From Verrucomicrobiota bacterium (GTDB lineage Bacteria > Verrucomicrobiota > Verrucomicrobiia > Opitutales > Opitutaceae): DNA of 8,682 nucleotides. Shown piece after piece: positions 1 to 6,312 of this stretch. The position numbers and the translations under genes are program-made. A model generated the notes under the pieces. It was not told where the DNA came from. It worked only from the letters and a program-made list of their open reading frames with translations, and did no database searches. The first letter of the stretch is position 1, and the number at the start of each line of letters is the position of its first letter. Location: the NCBI GenBank assembly GCA_023446865.1, contig JAEXPL010000389.1, positions 1 through 8,682 of the forward strand. The letters run 5' to 3'.

Positions 1-21
1 ATCCCCGAGAAACCCTCCGCC

Positions 22-1341
22 ATGACTTCCGGCACGCCGGCCCCGACCCCCGCCACCATCAAGCCCGCCGATCTCCGCGGTATCCTGAAATACGTGCCAC
101 GTTTCCAGGGCCAGATCTTTGTGATCGCCGTCGACGGCGCCGTCGTGGCCGACGACAACTTCGCGAACATCGTCCTCGACGTCGCCGTGCTCAAGAGCCT
201 CGGCATCAAGGTCGTCATCGTCCATGGCATCGGTCAGCAGATCCGCGAGCTCTCCCGGATCCGCAACATCCCGATCAGCGATGCCACCGGCGAGGGCGTG
301 ACCGATGCCGCCACCCTCGACCTTGCGATCCGCGCTTCCTCGCGGGTCTCCCATCAGATCCTTGAAGGGCTCACCCAGGCTGGTCTGAAATGCGCGATCA
401 CCAACGCCGTGCGCGCCGTCCCGATGGGCATCATCAAGGGCGCCGACCTTCTCGCCACCGGGCGCGTCGACCGCGTCGACAAGGACTTTCTCCTCCAAAT
501 CATCCAGCACGGTGCCGTGCCGATCCTCCAGCCGATCGGATTCGACCGCGACGGCCGCACCCTCCGTCTCAATTCCGATCTCCTCGCCCGCGAGATCGCC
601 GAGGCGCTCGGCGCCACCAAGATCGTCTTCCTCGCGCAGGCCCCCGGCCTCGAACTCGACGGCGAAGTCCGCCGCGAACTCTCGGTCGACGTTCTCGCCG
701 AGGTCCTCGAGAAGAAGCCCGATGCCCTCCCGCCGCGCATCGCCAGCAAGGCGCGCGAGGCCGTTGCCGCCATCCTCGCCGGCGTCCCCCGCGTGCACCT
801 TGTCGACGGCCAGCTGCCCGACGGCCTCATCAACGAGATTTTCTCCAACATCGGCGTCGGCACGCTGATCTACGGCAACGACTACCAGCAGATCCGCCGC
901 GCCACCCGCCGCGACGTGCGCGCCATCTACAACCTGCTGCGCAACGCCGTGAAGCGCGAGGAACTCGTCCATCGCACCCAGCAGGCGATCGAGAAGAACA
1001 TCGACCAGTTCTTCGTCTACGAAATCGACGAGAACCTCGTCGCGACCGTCTCCCTCGCCTTCTACCCGGACCGCCCGCAACTCGCCGAACTGGGTTCCCT
1101 CTATGTCGTACCCTTCTACCACGGCCGGGGTCTCGGCAAAAAGATGGTGAACTTCGCCTGCCGCGAAGCCCAGCAACGGGGTGTCACCGAGGTCATCGCG
1201 CTCTCCACCCAGAGCTTCGCCTTCTTCTCCGGCGTCTGCGGTTTCGAGGAGACCACCAAGGACATCCTGCCCGAGGCCCGCCTCAAGACCTACGAGGAGA
1301 GCGGCCGCAATTCCCGCGTGCTCGTCCGCAAGGCCGGCTGA
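22..1341 (+). CDS. argA: N-acetylglutamate synthase (amino-acid acetyltransferase)
   Basis: The 439-residue product should transfer an acetyl group from acetyl-CoA to L-glutamate, the committed cytoplasmic step of arginine biosynthesis. Length and layout match the classical E. coli-type ArgA (about 440 residues). An amino-acid-kinase fold spans about 20-285 (VIAVDGAVVAD at 34-44, VVIVHGIGQQI at 64-74) and a GNAT acetyltransferase domain about 290-439. The GNAT acetyl-CoA loop is visible as YHGRGLGKKM at 366-375. The linker IRRATRRDVR (291-300) and the tail LPEARLKTYEESGRNSRVLV (416-435) line up with E. coli ArgA from memory. The kinase domain lacks the N-terminal lysine of true acetylglutamate kinases and reads DG where E. 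coli ArgA has GG, so it is probably a non-catalytic arginine-sensing domain. The ATG at 22 is the only in-frame start visible; no Shine-Dalgarno sequence precedes it, and only 21 upstream bases are available. The next gene is convergent, so no operon partner is seen downstream. Confidence 0.93.
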   Translation: MTSGTPAPTPATIKPADLRGILKYVPRFQGQIFVIAVDGAVVADDNFANIVLDVAVLKSLGIKVVIVHGIGQQIRELSRIRNIPISDATGEGVTDAATLDLAIRASSRVSHQILEGLTQAGLKCAITNAVRAVPMGIIKGADLLATGRVDRVDKDFLLQIIQHGAVPILQPIGFDRDGRTLRLNSDLLAREIAEALGATKIVFLAQAPGLELDGEVRRELSVDVLAEVLEKKPDALPPRIASKAREAVAAILAGVPRVHLVDGQLPDGLINEIFSNIGVGTLIYGNDYQQIRRATRRDVRAIYNLLRNAVKREELVHRTQQAIEKNIDQFFVYEIDENLVATVSLAFYPDRPQLAELGSLYVVPFYHGRGLGKKMVNFACREAQQRGVTEVIALSTQSFAFFSGVCGFEETTKDILPEARLKTYEESGRNSRVLVRKAG

Positions 1342-1364
1342 CCCACCGGCGCGCCCCTCCGGCC

Positions 1365-1387
1365 GCCGTTTTCACTCTGAAAACGGC
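1365..1387. terminator. Hairpin between convergent genes, possible bidirectional terminator
   Basis: A perfect 9-bp inverted repeat (GCCGTTTTC at 1365-1373, GAAAACGGC at 1379-1387) encloses the 5-nt loop ACTCT. It starts 23 bases after the argA stop and lies 10 bases beyond the stop of the minus-strand gene, where a shared terminator would sit. The T and A runs are inside the stem rather than after it, so it is not a classical intrinsic terminator on either strand. It could act as a weak or Rho-assisted terminator or as a 3'-end stabiliser. Confidence 0.45.
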
Positions 1388-1397
1388 TCGATGCGCG

Positions 1398-1742
1398 TCA
1401 TCGCTCCGCCGTTGGTCGCTTCTTCGGCACCGCCGGTCCCCAGCGCCGCAAGAGGTACTCCGCCAGGTTCATCAGACTGCTCCGCGGCACCCCGCCGCGC
1501 TCGGCCCAATCCCGGAACGGCTGCACATGCGCCCCCCGCTCCCGCACGTATTCCCAAAGCTCGTCCGCCAGTGTCGACGCCGGCAGTACCCCGCGGGCGG
1601 CGCGCCCGGCGACCTTGTTTTCCCAGTGGCGCAACTCCTCCGGATGTGCTTGTAGATAGTCGAACACCGACTGCTCGAAACGATTGAGACTCACCCGGAA
1701 ACCTTCCCCGACCGGCGCGGTCCAAGGCAACAAAGACTTCAT
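1398..1742 (-). CDS. Hypothetical protein, small, probably helical (114 aa)
   Basis: I do not recognise a named family. The product is 114 residues, has no signal peptide or membrane segment, and looks soluble and mostly alpha-helical. Visible segments are MKSLLPWTAP at the start, NRFEQSVFDYLQAHPEELRHWENKV (split here as NRFEQSVFDYLQ at 20-31 and AHPEELRHWENKV at 32-44), LADELWEYVRERG (58-70) and NLAEYLLRRWGP (92-103), followed by a basic tail. Amphipathic helices with aromatic residues and balanced charge, unlike the Arg/Ala/Pro-rich shadow frames of this GC-rich DNA, argue that it is real. I chose the ATG at 1742 because AGGTG lies 8 bases upstream on the same strand; a TTG at 1769 in the same frame is a poorer choice. 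It is convergent with argA and divergent from the next gene. No function can be assigned. Confidence 0.72.
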   Translation of the reverse strand: MKSLLPWTAPVGEGFRVSLNRFEQSVFDYLQAHPEELRHWENKVAGRAARGVLPASTLADELWEYVRERGAHVQPFRDWAERGGVPRSSLMNLAEYLLRRWGPAVPKKRPTAER

Positions 1743-1743
1743 C

Positions 1744-2715
1744 GTGAACACACCTACCCCTCCCTCCAACCAGCCTCAGAAGCCCGCAACGCCCCCCCAC
1801 AGCGGTGTTGCGCCGCGTCCCGAAAAACCCAGTCTCGGGTCCCAGCAACCCTCGCACCCATCCATGTGGACTAAATTCAAGGAACAGATCCCCGCGATCT
1901 TCTTCACCGCCCTCATCACCATCGGTGTCCTCGTCTGGCTCGGCAACAAGGTCGTCAGCCAGATGAACGCCCAGAGCGAACGCCAGCTCGCCGAGCTCCG
2001 CACCGCGACCGAACAGCGTATCAAGGAATCCAACGACGCGCTCAAGGCCCAGATGGAGGCCACCTACGCCCTCCTCAAGGAATCCGTCGAGAACCGCAAG
2101 GGCGGTCTCTTCATGAGCGACGACGAACTCGCCAAGCTCAACGACGAGAAGGTCGCCATCCTCGCCAAGGCCCTCGCCCAGCAGATCCAGCCCTACGGCA
2201 TGCCCGTCCCGAAGGACCCGCAGGAAGCCGAGGCCCAGCGCAACCAGCAGGTCGACGAGGTCGCCAGCCGCATGGCCGGCAAGATTCAGCCGATCCTCGA
2301 GCAGATGTCGCACGAGACGAGTCTCACCAAGGAGTCCGTCGCCGCCTACAGCCAGCGCATCTCCGACCAGATCGCCGTCGTCCTCACCTCGGAGCTCGCG
2401 CAGAAGCAGAAGCTCAACAACAACCTCCTCGAATCCAACTCCATCGCGCAGGAGTCGATGCGGATCTCCCAGCAGATCACCGCGCTCTACCTCTCGCAGA
2501 TGAAGAACGAGTCCCTGCTCGGCCGCATCCTCATGCTCCCCGCGCACGTCGTGCAGGACGTGGGCAAAGGTTCCATCGTCAACAGCAACGAACGCGCGAA
2601 GATGGAGGCCAAGCTCGCCGAGGACATGAAGAAGCTCCAGCAGCGCCTCGACAACGTGAAGTCCAACATGCCCGCCCCGGAGACCACCACTCCGGCCCCG
2701 GCATCCAAGGGTTGA
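1744..2715 (+). CDS. Single-pass membrane protein with proline-rich N-terminus and long helical/coiled-coil region
   Basis: I do not recognise a named family. From the GTG at 1744 the product has 323 residues. Residues 1-40 are rich in Pro, Ser, Gln and Thr and look disordered. One transmembrane helix spans about 49-66 (IPAIFFTALITIGVLVWL). Residues 70-118 and 160-308 are rich in Glu, Lys, Gln and Ala and look helical or coiled-coil, joined by a segment holding GGLFMSDDELAKLNDEK (120-136). The tail is Pro/Thr/Ala-rich. By the positive-inside rule, the orientation is uncertain. The start is uncertain too: an ATG at 1864 (MWTKFKEQ) gives 283 residues and would leave a 121-base divergent intergenic region. 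Third-position G+C in 1744-1863 is only about two thirds, lower than in the body, which favours 1864. The non-random Pro/Gln/Ser/Lys composition favours 1744. Neither start has a good Shine-Dalgarno site. The gene is monocistronic, ending at a strong terminator. A scaffold or envelope-anchoring role is possible but unproven. Confidence 0.8.
   Translation: MNTPTPPSNQPQKPATPPHSGVAPRPEKPSLGSQQPSHPSMWTKFKEQIPAIFFTALITIGVLVWLGNKVVSQMNAQSERQLAELRTATEQRIKESNDALKAQMEATYALLKESVENRKGGLFMSDDELAKLNDEKVAILAKALAQQIQPYGMPVPKDPQEAEAQRNQQVDEVASRMAGKIQPILEQMSHETSLTKESVAAYSQRISDQIAVVLTSELAQKQKLNNNLLESNSIAQESMRISQQITALYLSQMKNESLLGRILMLPAHVVQDVGKGSIVNSNERAKMEAKLAEDMKKLQQRLDNVKSNMPAPETTTPAPASKG
1751..1755 (-). promoter_or_regulatory. 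Ribosome binding site deciding the start at 1742
   Basis: Read on the minus strand, AGGTG at 1755-1751 stands 8 bases before the ATG at 1742, within a purine-rich stretch reaching 1767 (GGAGGGAGGGG). It is the best Shine-Dalgarno-like sequence in the window and supports this start over the TTG at 1769. The same bases would encode the first residues of the divergent plus-strand gene if that gene starts at 1744. Confidence 0.5.
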
Positions 2716-2734
2716 TCACACTTCACTTTCTCCC

Positions 2735-2762
2735 GCCCGCGGCCTGCGCCGCGGGCTTTTTT
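2735..2762 (+). terminator. Strong intrinsic terminator
   Basis: A perfect 9-bp GC-rich stem (GCCCGCGGC at 2735-2743, GCCGCGGGC at 2748-2756) with the 4-nt loop CTGC is followed at once by six T residues (2757-2762). It lies 19 bases after the stop of the plus-strand membrane protein gene and should end its transcript. Confidence 0.9.
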
Positions 2763-2964
2763 GTGCGCGGCGCCGGCGGGCGCACGGTGCCGGTGCCGCT
2801 CGCCCATCGGCCCCTCCGCCATGCGGAAGCGCCTCCGGCATCGTCCCGCCCCTCGCGGAACGACGGAGTCGATCAGCCCGGCCTTGTCCGCCGGGTCGCT
2901 GACCGGCCTGCTGGGACTCAATCACACCCCACCACGCACCGGGGCGTCATCGCCGCGAATGAAC

Positions 2965-2996
2965 GCACAGACAGAAGATTCTCCTGCCGTCTGCGC
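2965..2996 (-). terminator. Hairpin after the 411-residue membrane protein gene, possible terminator
   Basis: Starting 10 bases beyond the stop on the minus strand, the outer arms 2989-2996 and 2965-2972 pair over 8 bp and the inner arms 2980-2985 and 2973-2978 pair further, with a 3-nt bulge (2986-2988) on one side. In the minus-strand RNA both imperfect positions become G-U wobbles, while in plus-strand RNA they are A-C mismatches, so the structure suits the strand that is transcribed here. No T run follows, so it may be a Rho-dependent or mRNA-stabilising structure rather than an intrinsic terminator. Confidence 0.45.
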
Positions 2997-3005
2997 GATC
3001 CAACC

Positions 3006-4241
3006 TCACGCCGTCAGCTTCACCCGCCGGCGCGAGTTGAAGCCGCAGAGCTCGACCACCACACCCCAAGCGCGACGCAGTCCGACGTCGGTGAGCGTGT
3101 CGATCCCGCACGCCCGCGCGAAGGCCTCCTCGTGGCCCTTGTAGCGGGGCGGCAGCAGGATGATCGTCCGCTCGTCCTCGCCGATCGTCGCCTCGATGGT
3201 CGGAAAGAAAAGCCCGCGGCCCACCGCCAGCGGGTGGTCGGGTAGCTCGACCGCCTTCTCCGGCAGCACCAGCCACGGGCGATAGCGGAAGCGCAGTTTG
3301 CCCTCCGGCGTGCGCGCAATCCGGCCGTAGGTGCGCAACGGCGTATCCTTGATCCCCTTGCCGGCGAAAACCTTGTTCTCCTTCGGATCCGGCTCGAAAC
3401 GGGAGCGTCGGAACGTGAAGAAGTCCCAGCAGAAGATCGTGCCGTAGGTCGTGAGCCGGAACGCCCAGCCAGCGAGGAAATAGGAGACCACGATCACGAG
3501 CATTGAGAGCACGATCGCGAAGCCTGGATGGCTGCTGGAGAACAGATTCGCCGCCCCGAGCAGGCCCAGCACGCTGAGGCGGAAACTCTTCAGCGCCGCA
3601 TCCACCGCCCCCCACGGGCTGAGCAAAATGAGCACGTTGATCGCGTGCGCCGTGATCCAGACCAGCAGGAACACCGCGACCGCGAACGGCGCGAGCAGGA
3701 TGTTCATGATCGTCGCCGCATCGATCGCCCCGAGCTGGATCATCGCCAGCCCGGTGGCCTGCGAGAGTTCGGCCCCGCCGCCACCACCACTCCCGATGAG
3801 ACCCGTCAGCGTGTCGAGCGTGAACGGGATCACCGCCCCGGCCGCCACCAGCCCGCTGAGCTTGTTCTCCATGGTCTCCGCCACATCGAGCGGTTTCTTC
3901 CAGCCCGGCGGGAGCGCTGTGCCGGCGGCGTCCTTCAACGCCACGCCGCCCACGATCAACAAACCCGTGATCCAGTACATCGGTTGCGCGTACCACGGCA
4001 GCGCCGCCTTCTGCTCCGGCGTGTCGGCCTGGACCCATTTGTAGGCACCGAGCGCGCTCACCCCGAGCATCGGGGACACCGCGATCCCTGTGATCTGCGT
4101 GAGCGTCGAGGCCAGCTGCACCCCGATCACCGGCTTGTCACCGGTCTTTGGCGCCGCCGGAGGGGTCGCCGCCGCCCACAGCGGCGCGGCCACGAGAGCA
4201 CACAACAACGCGATACAGGTCCATCGGGTAGCTGGTTTCAT
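3006..4241 (-). CDS. Polytopic membrane protein of unknown function with signal peptide (411 aa)
   Basis: I do not recognise this family. Residues 1-24 form a signal peptide (MKPATRWTC, then a hydrophobic core ALLCALVAAPLW and an AAA cleavage region near 23-25). Hydrophobic segments follow at about 48-68, 86-103, 128-148, 178-208 (long, perhaps two passes, NILLAPFAVAVFLLVWITAH within it), 222-235 and 240-262. A glycine run, GSGGGGG (150-156), sits between the third and fourth. From about 267 to 411 the protein is soluble and mixed in charge: DFFTFRRSRFEPDPKENK (273-290), LRFRYRPWLVLPEKAVELP (316-334), GRGLFFPTIEATIGEDERTI (341-360) and a basic end RRRVKLTA. The ATG at 4241 gives a clean signal peptide; only a weak GGG lies upstream. 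Proline- and arginine-bearing loops and the absence of transporter motifs give no mechanism. It stands alone, diverging from the pyrophosphatase gene across 191 bases, and ends at a hairpin. A role in the envelope is inferred. Confidence 0.85.
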   Translation of the reverse strand: MKPATRWTCIALLCALVAAPLWAAATPPAAPKTGDKPVIGVQLASTLTQITGIAVSPMLGVSALGAYKWVQADTPEQKAALPWYAQPMYWITGLLIVGGVALKDAAGTALPPGWKKPLDVAETMENKLSGLVAAGAVIPFTLDTLTGLIGSGGGGGAELSQATGLAMIQLGAIDAATIMNILLAPFAVAVFLLVWITAHAINVLILLSPWGAVDAALKSFRLSVLGLLGAANLFSSSHPGFAIVLSMLVIVVSYFLAGWAFRLTTYGTIFCWDFFTFRRSRFEPDPKENKVFAGKGIKDTPLRTYGRIARTPEGKLRFRYRPWLVLPEKAVELPDHPLAVGRGLFFPTIEATIGEDERTIILLPPRYKGHEEAFARACGIDTLTDVGLRRAWGVVVELCGFNSRRRVKLTA

Positions 4242-4432
4242 CGCCCATAGCGTAGGGTCCCGTCGGCCGAATGCAAAGTCGCAGATGCCGCCGCCGCCGT
4301 TTCCGCCGGGCCTTCTGCCTCCACCCCTCCGATCCAGCTGCGCTCATACCCGCCAAAGCACCCCGAATCCGCTTCCCCACCGCCGCCCCGCTGGCCACAC
4401 TCCGCCGTCTCCAGTTCGCCAAATACCTGCAC
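4242..4432. other. Divergent intergenic region
   Basis: These 191 bases separate the divergent starts at 4241 and 4433 and must hold the promoters of both genes. I see no convincing -35/-10 pair on either strand and no operator-like palindrome. The pyrophosphatase reading frame stays open upstream to an ATG at 4271, but that extension is Arg/Cys-rich and unlike its family, so it is treated as noncoding. CCG-rich runs near 4290-4310 are ordinary for this base composition. Confidence 0.6.
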
Positions 4433-6127
4433 ATGCCCGCGCCTACGCCCACCTACGTCATCGGCCACCGCAATCCCGCCTCGGACGCGATCTGCTCCGC
4501 CATCGCCTACGCGAACTACAAGAACCGCCGCGGCGACACCTCCTGCGTCCCGGCCCGCTGCGGCAACTCCAACGCCCGCATCGACGCCATCCTCGCGCGC
4601 TTCAACCAGCCGCTCCCGCTGTACCTCAGCGACGTCACCCCGCGCGTGCGCGACATCATGAGCGCCCACGTCGTCAAGGTCGGCCCGCACGCCACCTGCG
4701 CTGAGGCGCTCGAACTCATCGACCAGCACGACATCCGCACCCTGCCGGTCGTCGAACCCAACAACCGCCTCGTCGGTACCCTGTCGATCTTCCAACTCGG
4801 CGGTTTCTTCCTCCCCCACATGAAGGAGGTGAAGCAGATGCGCCGCGTCCACGGCACGCTCGGCGCCATCGCGCGCTCCCTCAAGGCCAAGATCCACCAC
4901 CTCCGCGACGCCGATGCGATCGAGGAGCTCTACGTGCGCATCGGCGCCATGGACATCCGCTCCTTCGGGAGCTACAGCCAAGCCGACAAGATTCCCTGGG
5001 AGCAGACCATCATCATCGTCGGCGACCGCTGGGACATCCAGCAGAAGTCCATCCAGAACGGCGTCCGCCTGCTCGTCATCTCCGGCAACCTCCCGGTCGA
5101 CGACGAGGTCGTCCAGCTCGCCCGCGAGAAGGGCGTCTCCCTCCTCGTCAGCCCGCTCGACTCCGCCACAACCTCCTGGGTCATCCGCGCCGCCTCCTCG
5201 ATCGACAACCTGATCGATCGCAAGACCGCCACCTTCGACCCCGACACCCGCCTCACCGAGGCCCGCCGCAAGGTCGCCGCCCTCGCCGGCGCCGCGTACC
5301 CGGTCATCGATGACGACCAGCACCTGCTCGGCGTCTTCTCCAAAACCGACCTCATCAAGCCCGTCCAGACCCGCCTGATCCTCGTCGACCACAACGAGCT
5401 CACCCAGGCCGTCCCCGGCGCCGCCGAGGTCAACATCGCCGAGATCATCGACCACCACCGGCTCGGCGCCCCGGCGACAAACCAGCCCATCCTCTTCATC
5501 AACGAGCCCGTCGGTTCCACCTGCACCATCGTCGCCAACCTCTTTCGCCGCGACAACCTCACGCCCGCGCCTGAGATCGCCGGACTGCTCATGTCCGGCC
5601 TGATTTCCGACACGCTCCATCTCAACAGCCCGACCACCACCGAGCGCGACTACGAGACGCTTGCCTGGCTTGCGCCCATCGCCGGCATCACGAGCGCGGC
5701 GTTGGCCGATCTCATCTTCAGCTCCGGCTCCGTCATCCTCGCCCAACCGCCCGAGAAGGTCATCGCCGCCGACAACAAGATCTATGACGAGGAAGGCCTG
5801 CGCTTCTCCGTCTCGCAGGTCGAGGAACTCGGCTTCGGCAACTTCCGCGCCCATGCCGAGGCGCTCGCCGCCGCGCTCGAGCAGCTCCGCAAATCCGAGA
5901 ACCTCTTCTTCTCCTGCCTGTTCGTCACCGACATCAACACACAGAACTCGCTCATGCTCGTGAAGGGTGACCGCGACTTCATCTCGCGCATCTCCTACCC
6001 GCACGCCGACCGCGAGGACGCCTTCGAGCTTCAAGGCATTGTCAGCCGCAAGAAACAGCTCATCCCCTACCTCGCCAGCGTTCTGCACGGCGCCAAGCAC
6101 GACGGCGCCCTTCCGCCGAAGGGGTAA
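4433..6127 (+). CDS. ppaC: Family II (DHH/DHHA2) inorganic pyrophosphatase with CBS-DRTGG-CBS regulatory insert
   Basis: The 564-residue product should hydrolyse cytoplasmic pyrophosphate to phosphate with Mn2+/Co2+, pulling biosynthesis forward; the insert normally binds adenine nucleotides that inhibit or activate the enzyme. The DHH domain is split: residues 1-65 carry GHRNPASDAICSA (11-23), and 311-440 carry LVDHNE (317-322), DHHR (340-343), EPVGST (358-363) and LISDT (390-394). The insert has CBS1 at about 72-126 (VRDIMSAHVVKV), a DRTGG-like domain at about 190-252 and CBS2 at about 258-310. The DHHA2 domain follows (about 455-555) with SQVEELGFG and the substrate-binding SRKKQ (538-542). 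Total length fits CBS-type family II enzymes. The ATG at 4433 places MPAPTPTYVIGH exactly at the family N-terminus; no Shine-Dalgarno site is seen. One oddity: the metal-ligand motif usually reads HxNPDxD, but here it is HRNPASD, with Ala16 where the first Asp is expected. The other ligands (H12, D18, D319, H341, D393) are present. Confidence 0.93.
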   Translation: MPAPTPTYVIGHRNPASDAICSAIAYANYKNRRGDTSCVPARCGNSNARIDAILARFNQPLPLYLSDVTPRVRDIMSAHVVKVGPHATCAEALELIDQHDIRTLPVVEPNNRLVGTLSIFQLGGFFLPHMKEVKQMRRVHGTLGAIARSLKAKIHHLRDADAIEELYVRIGAMDIRSFGSYSQADKIPWEQTIIIVGDRWDIQQKSIQNGVRLLVISGNLPVDDEVVQLAREKGVSLLVSPLDSATTSWVIRAASSIDNLIDRKTATFDPDTRLTEARRKVAALAGAAYPVIDDDQHLLGVFSKTDLIKPVQTRLILVDHNELTQAVPGAAEVNIAEIIDHHRLGAPATNQPILFINEPVGSTCTIVANLFRRDNLTPAPEIAGLLMSGLISDTLHLNSPTTTERDYETLAWLAPIAGITSAALADLIFSSGSVILAQPPEKVIAADNKIYDEEGLRFSVSQVEELGFGNFRAHAEALAAALEQLRKSENLFFSCLFVTDINTQNSLMLVKGDRDFISRISYPHADREDAFELQGIVSRKKQLIPYLASVLHGAKHDGALPPKG

Positions 6128-6142
6128 GGTACGGGCTGCCTC

Positions 6143-6170
6143 AGGACCGGACGACAACGTCGTCCGGCCT
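6143..6170. repeat. Palindrome 1 in the spacer after ppaC
   Basis: A perfect 9-bp inverted repeat (CCGGACGAC at 6147-6155, GTCGTCCGG at 6159-6167) with the 3-nt loop AAC is extended by 3 bp (AGG/CCT) past one bulged A at 6146. It starts 16 bases after the ppaC stop and has no T run behind it. It could be a REP-like dispersed palindrome or a 3'-end mRNA stabiliser. Confidence 0.6.
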
Positions 6171-6175
6171 CCCCA

Positions 6176-6213
6176 AGATGTCGGCGCCGTTGCGCCGCCG
6201 CTCGCCGACATCT
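6176..6213. repeat. Palindrome 2 in the spacer after ppaC
   Basis: An 11-bp perfect inverted repeat (AGATGTCGGCG at 6176-6186, CGCCGACATCT at 6203-6213) encloses a 16-nt GC-rich loop that could itself form a short alternative hairpin (GGCGC at 6183-6187 with GCGCC at 6192-6196). It follows palindrome 1 by five bases, so the two may be a paired element. No T run follows. Confidence 0.6.
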
Positions 6214-6236
6214 CGGCGTTCGGCACAAACCGCCTA

Positions 6237-6279
6237 CCGGACCACTGTCCACCGGCCACCGTTCACCGGCAACCGTCCA
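6237..6279 (+). repeat. Short degenerate tandem repeat, three units of 14-15 bp
   Basis: Three consecutive units begin with CCGG and end with TCCA or TTCA: CCGGACCACTGTCCA (6237-6251), CCGGCCACCGTTCA (6252-6265) and CCGGCAACCGTCCA (6266-6279). A further CCGG at 6281 may be a decayed fourth unit. The stretch has no plausible gene. The biological role, if any, is unknown. Confidence 0.5.
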
Positions 6280-6281
6280 CC

Positions 6282-6312
6282 CGGCGAGCCCGCCGTTCGC
6301 CGTCTGTTTTTT
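6282..6312 (+). terminator. Probable intrinsic terminator between ppaC and the ABC operon
   Basis: CGGCGA (6282-6287) pairs perfectly with TCGCCG (6297-6302), with one further G-U pair possible and a loop of about 7-9 nt. The stem is followed by TCTG and then six T residues (6307-6312). This resembles a modest intrinsic terminator that would separate ppaC transcription from the export genes. An alternative, shorter hairpin (CGGCG with CGCCG at 6291-6295) competes with it. Confidence 0.5.

Noticed and set aside
390..1655. Plus-strand frame overlapping argA.
   Set aside because: Its Arg/Pro/His-rich translation is a typical out-of-frame artefact in GC-rich DNA and it overlaps a clear argA.
1372..2547. 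Long minus-strand open frame opposite the coiled-coil membrane protein gene.
   Set aside because: Its Leu/Gly/Glu/Val-rich translation has no motifs and is the antisense shadow of a helical protein; it also overlaps the better-supported 114-residue gene in another frame.
2763..2964. Possible small gene in the spacer between the terminator at 2762 and the hairpin at 2965.
   Set aside because: Open frames run through it on both strands, but their Arg/Ala/Pro-rich translations have no start with a ribosome-binding site and no recognisable sequence; I see nothing functional there.
4245..4275. Possible minus-strand promoter (TTGCAT with TACGCT at 16 bp) before the 411-residue gene.
   Set aside because: Each hexamer matches consensus at only three of six positions, which is expected by chance in a region this size.
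4271..4432. N-terminal extension of the pyrophosphatase from the ATG at 4271.
   Set aside because: The extra 54 residues are Arg/Cys/Pro-rich, unlike anything in the family, and the family N-terminus begins exactly at the ATG at 4433.
4238..6259. Very long open frame on the minus strand opposite the pyrophosphatase gene.
   Set aside because: It is a shadow of the plus-strand gene: its Gly/Asp/Val/Glu-rich, low-complexity translation is what antisense of C-ending codons gives, and the plus frame has intact family motifs.
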